Shown in pieces: positions 10,318 to 23,062 of a stretch of DNA of 64,000 nucleotides. Under the pieces are notes generated by a model. It saw only the letters and a program-made list of their open reading frames with translations. It was not told the DNA's origin and made no database searches. Location: assembly GCF_051622035.1 (NCBI RefSeq), contig NC_135365.1, positions 19,177,501 to 19,241,500 of the forward strand, in the 5' to 3' direction. The translations under genes were made by a program, and so were the position numbers. This DNA comes from Arctopsyche grandis. Lineage: Eukaryota; Arthropoda; Insecta; Trichoptera; Hydropsychidae. Position 1 is the stretch's first letter. Each line of letters begins with the position of its first letter.

Positions 10318-13199
10318 ATAAATATGAAACTATAATTATTTGAAAATGATATATGAGGGCAAATATTGTCTCTAGCGAAATTGTTGGTGTGTAGGAAACA
10401 AGAATAATATACATAATAATATATAATATAATATAATATTTATATTTTTATTTCAAAAGCATGAGGTTTTCTTTAAAACGCGTCCTTGAACAGTTTTGTT
10501 ATTCGGCAGCTTTATTCATAATTTTAAAGTACACTTTGATGGCACACTGCGAAAAATAAACTAATTTTCGTACCGCTTTAAGGACTCTCGAAAAATACAG
10601 AAGCCACTATACTTTGAGAAACTTCGTTTTATTATCACGAAGGTTGAATTTCAAGGAACACTCGACCGAGAAAAATATTTTCAATTAATTTCCAGGACCA
10701 TTTGTTCAATTAGGAAGACTTGAAGTGTATTGGGTCTACACATCGAGTGTTTTCTCATAACGATCGAATTTACGACACAGTGCAAAATTAGGGTAGACTA
10801 TGCACTTCCAGAACAGATCTTGTTCTTCATTAAACCCTTCATAAAATAGAATTGCGGATCGTTTACTTTTTTCCAAGTCTGTCATGGCCGTTTAGGTGTG
10901 CGGTTCGTCTAAAATTTTACAGCTTCGATAGTAAAAGTCCACATTCTCGCGGGTTAAACTCTCTCTCTTCGTTGCTGTGATGAAATCTTCATAAATTTTT
11001 ATGGCAGTGCCATAAAGCGATCATGGGGTCGTATTTTAGCGGGACTCCGCGAACTTTTGAATCAATTTTTACACGAAAAAATATTATTCTATGTGTGTAT
11101 TTGTGTCGTAAAAATTCTGCCGGTTTCTTTGTTCGGGCGCGTTTTCGTTCGAGGATAAAAAGCAATTTTTCGAAATGCGAATGAAATGTATGAAAAAAAA
11201 AATAAACTTCGATGCATTCATGTAGTTACGACCTTTGTTTATAATATTTATATGGTTGGAAAAAAAATAGGCATACAATTGATATTCTTTCACACGCCTT
11301 TCACTATATGTTATTGAACGGCGACTCATTCGTTTTATTGTTTATGCGAAGTGATATAAATAACTGTATTCGGATAATTTAAAAAACGATTTGCTAAAAA
11401 AAACCATAATATTAACGATATCTTGACATGTAATGTTCGCATTAAGAAGTGTTAACGATATATGCGATTCCGTTATAACTATTACGGCATTTTTATATAA
11501 ATTTCAAAAATAAGACGGATGCTTAATTCTAGCTGTTCGTAATAATGATGTTCGGTATTGCGTCTTTTGATTTCGCCTATTTATCTTTTCGCTTTGATCG
11601 AACATTTATTCGAACAATATTTTCTTCTAGTTATCTCTTCTTTGTAATGGAATTTTTTCTGTTTCAACAGATGATTAATTTTCCGCTTCGAATAACCAAT
11701 AAATCAACTTTTCGTCCTTCCGCCTCAGCGCAAACTTTGAACGGTCGTGTTTATTAATTATAGACTTTCCACTTTCGTATACTATGTATTACAGAAGCAG
11801 CTTTTTTACTTTATCGATATAATTTTGCAAAGTAATAAAGCAAACACTTCAGCATAACAATCGAGTTAAATTACCATTGCAAATATACATTTTGTAAAAT
11901 ACTTATTCTTTCTTAAAATGTTGTTATTATATTTAAATGATTATTTCAGTTTATATAAATATATATCTACATATATTTTGTGGCTAAAATAAGAGCCGAC
12001 ATAGAAGTTGAAGTCGGAGTCTGGAGTTGTTCAAAAGGTCAATCAAGGATTATTTTTCTTAGAGTAGCACGAAAGAAACATACATTGTAGATACAAACAT
12101 ATATATTTACAGTTTTAGTTAATCTTGAGTAGTTTTTCGTTTGCTTTCTGCTTTAGACAGAAAGTAATCAAAGAAAAGATAAACCATCAGCCATTTTTAC
12201 TTTGCAATTTTATTTAAATATAAAAGGCTTATATGAAACTATATATAATACATAAATACATCTACGACTAAAGTAAATTAGTCAACAAATTCTGAGCCAA
12301 CAAAGTCGTCATATAAATATAATAGATTTAATAATATTCGAATATCAACATCAAAATTTTAGCAACTTTGTCATTATGTAGATAGAATGTAAATATTTGT
12401 ATTTGAAGATTCGTAAACTTTACTTTTGTACTACCAAACTGTTTGACAAACTACGTACATATGTATGTATGTACATAGGATTAACTTGCTTGACTTAAGA
12501 GAACAAGTGGAGCCTCCTCTTTGCGATTTGAAACACACGGTGCTGATTTTAATTTATAATAGTTATTTTAGACTTAAAAAATGGTAAGTTAAAAACACAA
12601 TACAATGAGCAGACTCTTTGGTATATTCCTGTTAAGGAACTGCTATTTTCACTCCATTTCTGCTCGTCTACGTCGTACAATAACAACCGGTCGGTTCTGT
12701 GTGTAGACGGTTGGTAGGCGGCGATAACAATGAGAATACCACAGATCCGGCTGCAGTGCAGTGCAAATGCAACAATGCACTTCGCTCTTAGCGGAGCTGG
12801 CTCCGTTTGCAAAACTGAAATTGGCAAGAGATCGCGTGTGCACGATTCGCGCTTACTAAAAACTGAATCATTATGCAAGTAGATAAAACCGGTAGTGCAA
12901 AATTGGACAAAAACCGGTAACGATAGTTCATAACGATTAGTTTGGGTGTGCGACGACACGATTTACCTTTGGCCAATATTGACACAGTTGGCCAGGTCAA
13001 ATTTTGCATAAATATAATTCTCCCAAGCAAGTTTCGGACATTTCGGAGTTTCACAGTTGGACTAATAGAAGACAAACAGTTCACTTCCGAGTTACACGTT
13101 AATTGCAAATTTCTAAAAGGAAAATTTTACTCATTTAAATCAGCAATTGGTATTATTTGTAATGAAATAGCATATCAGAAAATTTTGTCGCATTAATTA
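10318..13199. other. No supported feature
   Basis: About 2.9 kb of AT-rich unique-looking sequence. A 136-codon open frame on the minus strand at 12549-12959 overlaps frames on both strands and has no recognisable domain. A TACATATGTATGTATGTACATA repeat is near 12455-12478. 12640-12960 is relatively GC-rich. Confidence 0.45.
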
Positions 13200-13590
13200 G
13201 CAGTATAGCTTGGTGTTTTCGTTAATGCTAACCACCGAGGTTGCCGGGTTCGCTCCCATGGGTTGACCTCCATTGGAAAGAATTTATTCCGAGTTTTATA
13301 TGTAGTGCTGCTGATCATACTTCTATATATGTGACTCCAAGTCGATCGTTTACTTTCAGAGTTTGTCAATTTATCTGATTTCATTGCTGAAACAGTTCTT
13401 CGCTAAATTTAGCAAAAACCATCCTACCCACTATGACCACTATTTGGATATAATTTCAAAATGTATAATCCATAAATTTATATATGTACAAGTTTAATAC
13501 CATAGATGTCAATCAGAGGAAACCTGAAAATGACATCATGGGAAAATATAATATTGGGTCCATCTGTTATGCCGCCTTTCTCAAGTATAA
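13200..13590 (+). mobile_element. Full-length SINE, head type A, long tail
   Basis: The best plus-strand example. tRNA-like head 13200-13275, with an A-box region TATAGCTTGGTG and B box GGGTTCGCTCCC at 13247-13258. The shared central block is at 13328-13400 (GTGACTCCAAGTCGATCGTT, GTCAATTTATCTGATTTCAT). Then a CACTATTTGGATATAATTTC segment, and a tail with ATCATGGGAAAATATAATATT ending around CTGTTATGCCGCC (13566-13578). That last word closely resembles the LINE-type 3' end at 30718-30781 (CTGTTATGGCGCC). Confidence 0.85.
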
Positions 13591-13890
13591 ATAGATAAAC
13601 ATATAAAAATAAATTTTATACATAACTTTATATTAAATTAAAACTTCTACATATGCAATTTAAGTTGAACACACTAAAAAGTTTCTGAGAAAAACATAAA
13701 AAGCCTCGATTCTCTAGAGTAAAAGTACTACTTCCGGTTGAGATAAAAATATTTAAAAATATTAATGCATGAAATTTATAATTTCTATTACATGTTAAAA
13801 AATTTTAGTCTGATCTGTTGGTTGAGCAGATTAGGAGATAATTAAATTCAAAAAATTAAAAAAGAGGACACCTATTGAAAAAATAAATCT
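13591..13890. other. No supported feature
   Basis: AT-rich sequence without recognisable structure. Confidence 0.45.
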
Positions 13891-14044
13891 CGTATCGATA
13901 AGCATTTCAGTAACTATACTAGTTTTAGTTCGATAGGACTAATGGTGTTCAAAAAATCCCCAAAATACACAGACACACATTTTTTCTAGACCATGAAAAC
14001 AATCAGTGATCGATTCCGAGTTCGAATCAGTCGAAATCTGGTGT
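13891..14044 (-). repeat. Dispersed repeat D, copy 1
   Basis: On the minus strand this reads closely like 31185-31361 inside the hAT-type element. Shared words include CTGATTCGAACTCGGAATCG, TTTTGGGGATTTTTTGAACACC and GTCCTATCGAACT. The two copies are about 17 kb apart in opposite orientation. No coding capacity or terminal repeat is seen here. Confidence 0.75.
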
Positions 14045-15512
14045 TCGAATTTTCGCATGATCACAAAACTTCATCTATTGTTACTGTGTACATAGATAAA
14101 GGAAAAATGATTTAATACATATTAATAAAAAAAGTGTACAGAATTTTTCGTGTGTATACAAATTTTCCTTTAATTATCAGATTTTAAAATGTATAAAATA
14201 AATTGCTGTCACTGATTTAAATCTTCAAACTCTCAAAAGGAGGGAATAGTTTCTTCTGCAACATTTACTAATTAAACGGCAAGTCGTTGAAACTGCATTC
14301 ATTATTTTTAAAGTGGCTCAACTGCACTATGCTAAATTTAGAATTTTATTAATTTAATGTAAATGAGAGCTGCGCGACCTTTGACCCTCCCTGTATGCGT
14401 AAATTTCAGTGGAATTGAATTTGTAATGTGGATTTTTCAAAACAATGACACAATAGGACGAAAATGCAGACACGAAACAATGGATTGTTTGGGCGGGCGA
14501 TATATTTTGGCATTTGATTGGCGGTATTAATATGACTCATAAATTTTCACCTTCGACATTCAGAATTATCATACCTTTCGAATTAAAAGCATGTAATGTA
14601 AAATTTTCAAATTAGCAAAGACCACTTAAAGCTAATAATATCTGGTCTGCAGTGGAGCGCCTCGACTTATTAGTTCAAAAGTTAATCTAACAAGAAGAGG
14701 ATGAGAATCTTCGGAAGTGTTCCGTCCCGGTAATTTTTACTACGAGCATCTTTTCGTTATATCTAGATAGCTAGGTACATACTAACGTAAATGAAATGAA
14801 TATGGTACGACTATCATCGTCCATATTCCTCGTAGGGTTTTCCTACCACATTAATGCGGTATCATCGTTGATAATATCGAAAACAAACCTTCTCAACTTA
14901 CACCCTGTGGCACGTACACTCGGTTATAGATATTTTGGTTTTAGTGTCTCATTATACGGAATACTTTCGCTTATAATGGGGCTCAGGTGTCTCGCTAACA
15001 ACTTCCTTATCTTTCAGACTGCAAAAGCAAAAAAAATATCGTCAATATGTTTCTCACGTCCAAATAAAAACAATTTTTCCCACAAGGTTGGAACCGGCCT
15101 AGAAACGAAAATCTACTAGAAACATTAAAATAAATTAATAAAATATACAAAGAAACCACCGTCTGGGAAGAACTTGTATAACTAACTAACATCAATTAAT
15201 ATTTGTACATACATACATACTGTTTAAAATATTTTCATGTGAATATAATCTTCAATGTATTTCAACATTGTGATCCTAATAATGAAATCTACATACATAT
15301 ATGTATTTACATCTCCTTCATGTAAGGAGTTTTATTTCTCTATAATTCAACCTCTAACAGTCTTATCATTGCAAAAAGGAAAATATCCATGTTATATTGA
15401 TAAAATCTTTTCCTTATCCAATATTGAAGTCCATATCCAATATTGAATTTCGACCTTTTTGGTATAGTTGTAGTGAACAAAATAATTCGAATCCCTGTCT
15501 ATTAGTTTATTT
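14045..15512. other. No supported feature
   Basis: AT-rich. The 107-codon plus-strand frame at 14796-15119 has hydrophobic stretches but no recognised motif, and its codon use resembles background. I see nothing else. Confidence 0.45.
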
Positions 15513-15800
15513 ATTAGACTAGTGGTTAGCATATATGCTTTCAAATATAGTGGTCACGTGTTCGAGTCCCACTGGTTGCTGCTGGCCAGTCTGTGGTTTG
15601 TGACTCCAGTTCGATCGTTTCCTACCATAGTTTGTCAATTTATCTGATGTTTACAAACCTCCTTTACTTTTCATTATTGAAGCGCTTCCAACAAATTGGC
15701 GACCATTTCTCGCAATTTTCGAGTTTTCAGCATCTCAAATTTCGATGATTCGTTTAAAAATGTTGCAAATTTGTCCATAAATGTCTCGCAAATTTCGAGT
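15513..15800 (+). mobile_element. SINE, head type B (plus orientation)
   Basis: tRNA-like head at 15513-15580, with GACTAGTGGTTAGC (A-box region) and B box TGTTCGAGTCCC at 15558-15569. Then GTTGCTGCTGGCCAG, the shared central block at 15600-15650 (GTGACTCCAGTTCGATCGTT, GTCAATTTATCTGAT), and a type-B tail with CAGCATCTCAAATTTCGATGATT and AATGTTGCAAATTTGTCCAT. Confidence 0.8.
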
Positions 15801-16606
15801 TTCTTTCGAGCATCTCAATATTTGACGATTAGGGGGCTTCGCTCTCGGCGCCTTTGCCCCCGAGGCTTCGAACCCTTTGAATCGAAAAAAATCGAATTAT
15901 TTGTTCGATGACGTCACGGATTTACGACCCAACGAACGAAGGTTCCATACAAAGTCTCTTTTCAAATTATACATATATTAGATGTACATATACATATGTA
16001 TCGTATGCAAAAATAAAAATATACATACATACATACTCGTATGTAAATATATTTAAAAAATACTCAAAAAATAGTTACACGTGTAAGCTATTTTTTTTAT
16101 AAATAATATAATGTGCTTATATAATAATTTGTACACTTGGTTAAAATAAAATTCTGAAAAATTATTGATTTTTTGAACCAGCAAAATTGTGAATTTCCTA
16201 GAAACATGTCAACCTGATTAACCATTCAATATGTCAAAGTTGAATTTAACGTAGGTACGAAATACTATCTCGGTAAATATTTCATATTTTCGCATGATTA
16301 TTTTATTATATGTTTATGTACGTATATTTAGATGGGGTAAACAACAATATGTTTACACAATTTTCTCAGTAGAGAATCTTGAACGAATCGGCAAGCGGAA
16401 CGGGATTGTGTCAAAACAAAGAGCGAGACCGCAAATCCCGCCTTGTAGACGTAATGGGGGTTAAGGGTGTTTACGACCTGTGAGGTCCAAAGCCTCCATT
16501 CTCTCACCTGCCGGTACACGGTTAACTCCGGTTTTATTGTGTGAGAGTGTCGCCTGTTTTTATCCGCGCTCGCGGTTTATTGCGCGCCCCGAAGCTTCCC
16601 GTTGGC
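15801..16606. other. No supported feature; GC-rich patch at 16340-16606
   Basis: 15830-15870 contains a GGGGGCTTCGC...GCCCCCGAGGC self-complementary stretch. 15973-16040 has TACATATACATATGTA repeats. 16340-16606 is GC-rich without a convincing frame. Confidence 0.4.
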
Positions 16607-16637
16607 CTCAATTGTGACGAAGGCCCCCACAATTGAG
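16607..16637. other. Perfect 10-bp stem-loop
   Basis: CTCAATTGTG (16607-16616) and CACAATTGAG (16628-16637) are perfect reverse complements around an 11-nt loop, within a GC-rich island. Its function is unknown; it could be part of conserved noncoding DNA. Confidence 0.5.
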
Positions 16638-18507
16638 AACAATGGACCTGGACCTCTGTCGACAACGATTATTTTTTGGCCCTGAAACGGTTGCCGCCAT
16701 TTTTACTTTCGTTTTTATCTCGACCAGAGACGCTGCACTCGCTATTTAACCTTCGCTGCTCACTCATTAGCACGCTGTTTGGCTAAATGAAATGTGTTAT
16801 ATAATACATAAAATGATTCATAACCTGCACCCATACGGTATTTAAGTGTTTTTAAGTTTAAAACAAAATTAATAGACCTCGCTTTAGTAAAGTTTGAAAG
16901 TATAAACTTTTTGTTCATGAATATTAAAAAAGTATACAAATTATTTTTCATACAAGAAATTAAACTGAGGCCTAAGTTTAGTAAAAACGAGTTAACGCCC
17001 ATTCATATTATTACAGCACAGACCGACAACTGCACGTTAACAACAAAACGAAAAGTATTATTTTATATGGACACATTCGTATGCTCCGTAGTGTCACGTG
17101 GCGTAGACGTCAAAGCAGTAGCCGACAAAATATATTAGTATTATATACAGCAGTATATTTCACCGTAACGTATCAAGCAAACACGTTGAGACGTCATAGT
17201 AGCGAGTGCACGCGAACTAATTAAAGTGCGCATGCGCATGTGAATATTTGCGCAAACGTCATCTTGTCACAATATTGACTCGACGATACGACGCAAGCAA
17301 TATTGCCCCATGCCACGCATTCTGTAATTTGTATGTAAGTCGATTTTGCCTTGCATTCAAAACAAGTCTGGATCTGCCGAAACGTCTGCATATTATGAAT
17401 GTGCGTAGTCTTTTCCGTGAACTGCTGTGATGTGCTGTTGCCTTGCAGTGCTGGATAGTATGAATATACCTTAAAACCGAGTAGGAAATATTGTTTCTTG
17501 TGCAATATTGTCTCACAATTATTTCTGTGAAATATTTTTTTAGTTAATCTGATGTAATGCTATGAACATACATATGTACATATGAATTAATTGTAAATAA
17601 AAATATCTAAATTTGAAAATTTCTTATCATCTTCGAAACATGTCACTACGGCTTGTGTGAATCAACCTGTTTACTTTTTTTAATTTAATTTGTAATAATA
17701 GAAGATATATCCTTGAAAGTCATTTTATTCAATATTACTATAATATGTACATATATGTTTATACATATGTACATATACAAAAAAAAACATAGATAAAGTA
17801 ATAAATAAGCACATAATAGTAGATAATAATACATAAATAATGGAAAAATATGATATCATATTAATAGTGTACTTATATTTCCCACGATAATTTCGTTTAG
17901 TTAAAGTAAGAGATTTAATCGACCTTTATAAGCCCGAATTGTATTAGTTTAAGCCGATTTGGAATACATACATACATATATTGCGTAAGCTGATTAGCAA
18001 ATTTGTAATAATCGCACATCATGCGTATAATACGCAAATACGGATGATGCGTACCACAATTGGTTATTAATAAGGCGTATAGAATTATAGATTTTGCAGT
18101 CGGCCCTCCAAAATCAATATCAGCCGCCATTTTGGCACGAAACATTCGGCGATTGATTTAGCAAAGCTCGTGTAACATAACAGATACACCCCGAAACTTA
18201 CCCATTCACCTGTACAAACAATATCTAAGAATGCCTCTCGAGATATTTGTATAATATATTATTGACATCGGTTATTGTAAGTGCTCGGTTGATACGAGTT
18301 TAATATCAAAATCCTTAATATGGTAATGTCGAGCTAAACCCGATCACTATTTATACCCTGTTTATTGACCGTTTGAAGGTTTGTCTGTCTTGGGAGTAGT
18401 TTGCTTGAACCTTTACAAATCATATAGTACAGTGGTAGTGAACCTCACATTTCAATGTTAATCTTTGAGTGCTATTGAGTGTAGAAATATCATGGATCAT
18501 ATTTTTA
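16638..18507. other. No supported feature
   Basis: 17090-17450 is GC-richer, with open frames on both strands but no domain. TACATATGTACATATG repeats lie at 17567-17583 and 17746-17776. No gene or known transposon is supported. Confidence 0.45.
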
Positions 18508-18598
18508 TTTACCTTATGGTACGCGGAACCTTTTCAAATTCAAAATTAATTTTTTACCTTATGGTACGCGGAACCTTTTCAAATTCAAAATTAATTTT
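18508..18598. repeat. 45-bp tandem duplication (two units)
   Basis: Two essentially identical adjacent copies of a unit beginning TTACCTTATGGTACGCGGAA, with period 45. The duplication is recent enough that I see no difference between the copies. Confidence 0.9.
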
Positions 18599-21065
18599 TG
18601 TACAATATATGCAGATCTGCCTTGATTCGAGCTCACTTAAAAAAAAGTATATATATTAAACTGTAGCACAAACTAAACTGAATATTTATTTTCGATGTAT
18701 TAGTATAAGAGTTCAAATATTGAGAGATTTTAATACAAAGTCATCGACCAGAAGTGGTAGTATAATTCCGTGCAGAATTGAGTATCATTGAATTTTGAAT
18801 AGAAAAATTATACGATTTACTTATCATATTCGTATCCAGTGAGGAAAAATGTACCAGAAAATCTACGTTACAAAAAACATCAAAATGTATTTGTTAGTGA
18901 AGCAATTGACAAAATAAAGATAAAAGTATAACGTACAAAATAAAGACTTTGTGTCAATTTTTGGCAGCTGATTTTTGCAATTTCTTATATTTAAATAGTT
19001 CATATTTAATAACAAATTAAAATCATAACAGTTGAGCGGAGGTCTACTTTAAAAATATTTGTGAAATTTTTAATTTCTACAAAAAAATATCAAAGTCGAG
19101 GGTGGATATTCTAATCAAAGTTTCTACAAAATTAATTATATTTTCGATAAAATTTTAATTAAATATATTAGAGCATTGCCTTTTTAAGAAATATTCAATC
19201 AAGCATTTATCAATAAAGCTTTCAATTAGACCACAAATGAACTTCAAACTGGAAGTCACAAATGCACCCAATATAAATCTATAATATTTCGTTTGCATAT
19301 CGCGAGTCCCAAGTTTGATCTAGTATGACTGACTTTTGACGAAAATTTTACTAACAGAAAAATATAGGTGTTCTAAAATATAAAACGATGATTATTTAAT
19401 AATTCTTCGAAAAATATTAAAATCGTGAATGTCTAGACAGATCTGCAAATGGCTACTCTTCACGTTGGTGTAGTTTATACCTATATTTAAATTTTCTTAC
19501 ATATGTACATACATATGTTTATGCATGATAATCTCTGAAGAGATTCTTTTGGCACACTATTCTCATTTCTGGGCTCATTTCCGTTCTTTCATCTTTCTCC
19601 CAGTTGAATTACATTTTCGTAATATGTTTCGTGATACATTGCAATGGAATGACGTTTACTATAACGACATTGAAAGTGAATAAAATATACGATTTGGTTT
19701 GCTCGTCACGCACCATCAGAAATGAAAAGCGCGTTTTCATACGAGGATGAGGCCGCATTCAAATCAGGTCCACGCCAGCGTTAATTTCACTTCTCAGTCT
19801 TCTTCTGCACGAGGAACAGACTGCGTGTCGGAAGTCGACAATGATGAATTCGCAATCAGCCGATGACACATTTACTTGCCTTTGTCGTGTTCGGGAATAA
19901 AAATGCGTGTATTTCGGCTCAGTTAGTTGGATGGCGATTCTAACAAACGATGCGAAAACAATACATTTGCAAACGGATATGTTTTGTATGATTTGATAAA
20001 AAGGAACGTATCATTTCCGTATTATTGGCTTTCGAGCGTATAACAAATTTTATTACACTGACTCGATTGTACGTGACTTGCGATCTCGAATATTAGATCG
20101 AGCGTAAATTTGAGTGTACTCTGTCTTGTAAACTTTGACGAGATCGAATTTATTTTCAACTCCACAAACAACAATTTTGACTTGGTTTCAATTTGATCGG
20201 TGAATGTGCAATAATAATTAATAATAATAATGTGCAATAACAATGCGAATTCAAATATATCTCAATAATTATATAAACTTATTACTAGTGATACTCCAAT
20301 CGAAAATGTTATACATAATTTACATACCCAAATATACAAAATGAACTTTTGACATTTAGATTTACCTGTCAGTGTGTTGAAATAGTTGACTTTTATTGCG
20401 ATATTTTGTACAAAAATAGAATTTCATTTCATTCAATTTATCAATGCAGTGCTATGTACATATGTATATCGTAGTAGATACGTACAATGTATTTTTCACG
20501 GTTATGTTTTATTTTACAATTTTCATATTATACATATGCATGTTCCATTATTATAACGTCAATGTATCTTTGTACTTTGTAATAATAAAAATTGTATTTT
20601 TCCCTATACGATAATATTAGTAGAAATTTGCATTTTATCTCCAATCATTTCTATTCCGCATTGCAGTGTGCAATTTCCACATGCATTTCATATTATACAT
20701 ATGTATGATATGTATATGACAGATCGTATGCACAGTAAAATTGAAATAAATAATAAACTTTTAATATAAATAACATTTCATTGGTCACGTTTTATAATTT
20801 TTCCATTAACTCCGTGTGTCAGTAGTCTATTTCGGGTATCTTTAATTAATAAGTACAATTTACATACATCAAAAAAAGCTTATATGTACTCTCGCGAACG
20901 AGTTTTACAGATGATCGGCAATCAGCTGTAAGAATGTATCCTATTAACTATGTATATGATATTTCTGTCATTGCAATCGTAATTATCTTGATAGCCGTGT
21001 TATAAAAAATTCAAAATTTAACGAAATATCACAAATATGAAGTACTAAATATGTACATACAAACC
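18599..21065. other. No supported feature
   Basis: About 2.5 kb of AT-rich sequence. 19720-19900 is GC-richer. TACATATGTA repeats occur near 19499, 20457 and 20697. No coding frame of note. Confidence 0.45.
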
Positions 21066-21350
21066 AGCAGCAGAGATCATATAAAACTTTCAATTTTGTG
21101 GTCACAGGTGCTATCCCCAGTTTATGCTGCTGGCCAGACTTTGGATATGTGACTCCAAGTTCGATCGACTTTTTTAAATTATCCGATTTCATCGAAATGG
21201 TTCCAACAGATTGGCAACCCTGTATCTATCGCAAAAATTTGAATTATTCCGCATCTCGATTTTTGCTGATTTGTATAAATGCTGCAAAATTTATCCATAG
21301 ATGTCTCTGTGGATATTAATCGATGTTTGTATTTGCCTTGTATAGTACTT
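21066..21350 (+). mobile_element. SINE, head type B (plus orientation)
   Basis: Head remnant with GTGGTCACAGGTGCTATCCCC (21098-21118, degraded B box), then TTATGCTGCTGGCCAGACTT. The central block is shortened (TGTGACTCCAAGTTCGATCG, then AAATTATCCGATTTCATCG). The type-B tail reads GCATCTCGATTTTTGCTGAT, TAAATGCTGCAAAATTTATCC and TGTATTTGCCTTGTAT. Confidence 0.8.
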
Positions 21351-21460
21351 ACGATACTTCTGTACAACGTTTGGTCATAGATCTCGGGTTTAATGTAAAC
21401 AAATACTAATTCTTTAACTGTAATATAATAAATAATTAATAATTCTTAAACTGTATAGTA

Positions 21461-21660
21461 CACTTGTCGCCGACTGGCCCGGTATTGTTGGCCAGATTTT
21501 GGATATACATACATATGTACATACATATGTGACTCCAGGTCGACTCTGAATGTATCTGATTACATTGTTGAAATAGCTCCACCAAAATTGATAACCTATC
21601 GCCGTTTACTCGCAAATTTGAGTACCAAGCATATCTAATTTGTTGATAATGTAAACAAAG
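21461..21660 (+). mobile_element. SINE fragment, type B, with inserted simple repeat
   Basis: TGTTGGCCAGATTTTGGATAT is followed by an ACATACATATGTACATACAT expansion and then GTGACTCCAGGTCGACTCTG and CTGATTACATTGTTGAAATAG. The tail has TTTACTCGCAAATTTGAGTACC. The simple repeat has grown inside the central block. Confidence 0.65.
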
Positions 21661-21886
21661 AATGGGATTTTGGATTTTATTTTTGATTTTTACACTTTTA
21701 TTCATTTTTTTTTCTGATGTATTATTTTCCTTTTGTCACTTTTTTTTATTATTTATTTTACCATGTTTTCTGCTTTTTACTAATTTTACTTGTTCTTTAT
21801 CAAATTTAGGCCATTGTGGCGCATTAGGTTCTTCCTGTAATGCCACAATGGTCCAAAACTATTAATAAATAAATAAATAATTATAA
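21661..21886 (+). mobile_element. LINE-type 3' end: T-rich tract, stem-loop, (AAAT)n tail
   Basis: A strongly T-rich strand (21661-21800) leads to a perfect 10-bp stem, CCATTGTGGC (21811-21820) with GCCACAATGG (21842-21851), then a TAAATAAATAAATAA tail. The same design recurs at 27570-27921 and 41000-41065 (minus). A T-rich 3' UTR plus terminal hairpin and short tandem tail is typical of non-LTR retrotransposons. The open frame across the T tract is compositional. Confidence 0.6.
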
Positions 21887-22480
21887 ATATGCTACTCACT
21901 TACATACTTTGTAAAAATGTACATATGTATTTCTCGCAAAAATTTGTTGTAAATCGAATTCTTCCATAGATCTCTATGGTATCGTATAAATATAATTTTA
22001 GTTATAATGTTTGGAATTGTTCTTACTAATGTATGATTAATTTTAAAAAAATAGCTTACCTGTAAATATATATTTCATATTCCAAAAGATGCTGCGCCAA
22101 TAAAAACACCAAAACAAACTTGTCAATGTCTTCAGAATATCAAATTAAATATTATATATTAAAATGCTTCAAGGCACGTTTTGAAATACCAATCCAAAAA
22201 ATCTATATTTTATTTATGTATGTATATATTTATGTAAAACATTCATCATCATCTTGATTGTATGTAGTATGTAAAACATTACAAAATCTTGAAAGAATTT
22301 ATTATAATTCACTATTGGTATAATAGATGTGTATGTATGTATGTCATATTTGAGTTTTGAGTAGTTGATACGTATGTCAGGCATATATTCAATATGTATG
22401 TACACGTAGAGTACGTGCTGGGGATAGAGAAAATTTTAATAAACACATATTGACGATGAATACGTTTACATTTTTTTTTT
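21887..22480. other. No supported feature
   Basis: AT-rich with TGTATGTATGTA repeats (22203-22230, 22330-22345). Nothing recognised. Confidence 0.45.
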
Positions 22481-22483
22481 CAG

Positions 22484-22553
22484 TTTAAGGAAGAAGATGA
22501 AGACATGGGGAGATGATCCAATAATGGAAGTATATCGTCGATACGTTGGATAA
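22484..22553 (+). CDS. Candidate small exon after a strong splice acceptor (unproven)
   Basis: A T10 tract followed by CAG (22471-22483) is an excellent 3' splice site for its position. Downstream, one frame stays open from 22485 to a TAA at 22551-22553 and encodes about 22 residues (LRKKMKTWGDDPIMEVYRRY then VG). It may be the last coding exon of an otherwise unseen gene. No homology is recognised, and such acceptor-like tracts also arise by chance in AT-rich DNA. Confidence 0.15.
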
Positions 22554-23062
22554 GTATGCATTAGGTCGTCGGGAGCGAGTGCATTAGGGTGTGACGTGCA
22601 GACACTTGCGCCTCGGGATGCACCATCACATAATCCCATTATAAGCCCCGGGCAAATCTCAAGCAGAACGTCTCCTCCTGAAGGAAATACACACCCTACC
22701 CCATTTCACTCCCCTGGACCACCCCACCCCTCCGGCCCCGATATCATCCGCATTTCGCACGTGTACCCAATATACAAGCACGTGCATCTCGATGCACAGC
22801 TAAAAAGACATCGCACGTACATATAAACTTCAAAGGAAATGTCATTTTAAATAAATTCATTCAAATAGTCATAACTATATGTGTGACTGTCATCATATAT
22901 CTATATGTACATACATACATTCATATATGTATACATAATATGAAAAATCAGTCTTAATCAGAGTGATTTTTATTTTAGTTATGTATCTATAATATTCCTC
23001 TTTTCAAGTTTATCTAGTATTTTATTACTTCTTAAAAATAACAAAAAATAATCTTTAATAAA
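22554..23062. other. No supported feature; C-rich patch at 22600-22745
   Basis: The plus strand is C-rich around 22675-22740 (CCCTACCCCATTTCACTCCC), unusual here. A 76-codon proline-rich frame crosses it (22596-22826) with no recognised domain. It could be the 3' UTR of the candidate exon upstream. TACATACATACATTCATA repeats follow at 22905-22930. Confidence 0.35.

Noticed and set aside
12549..12959. 136-codon minus-strand frame as a gene
   Set aside because: No recognised motif, overlapping frames on both strands, no splice or promoter context; chance openness in a GC-richer patch.
14796..15119. 107-codon hydrophobic plus-strand frame as a membrane protein
   Set aside because: Hydrophobicity follows from T-rich codons. 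No conserved motif or coding-like codon use.
21662..21865. 67-codon Phe/Leu-rich frame as a membrane peptide
   Set aside because: It lies in a T-rich LINE-type 3' UTR followed by the terminal hairpin; purely compositional.
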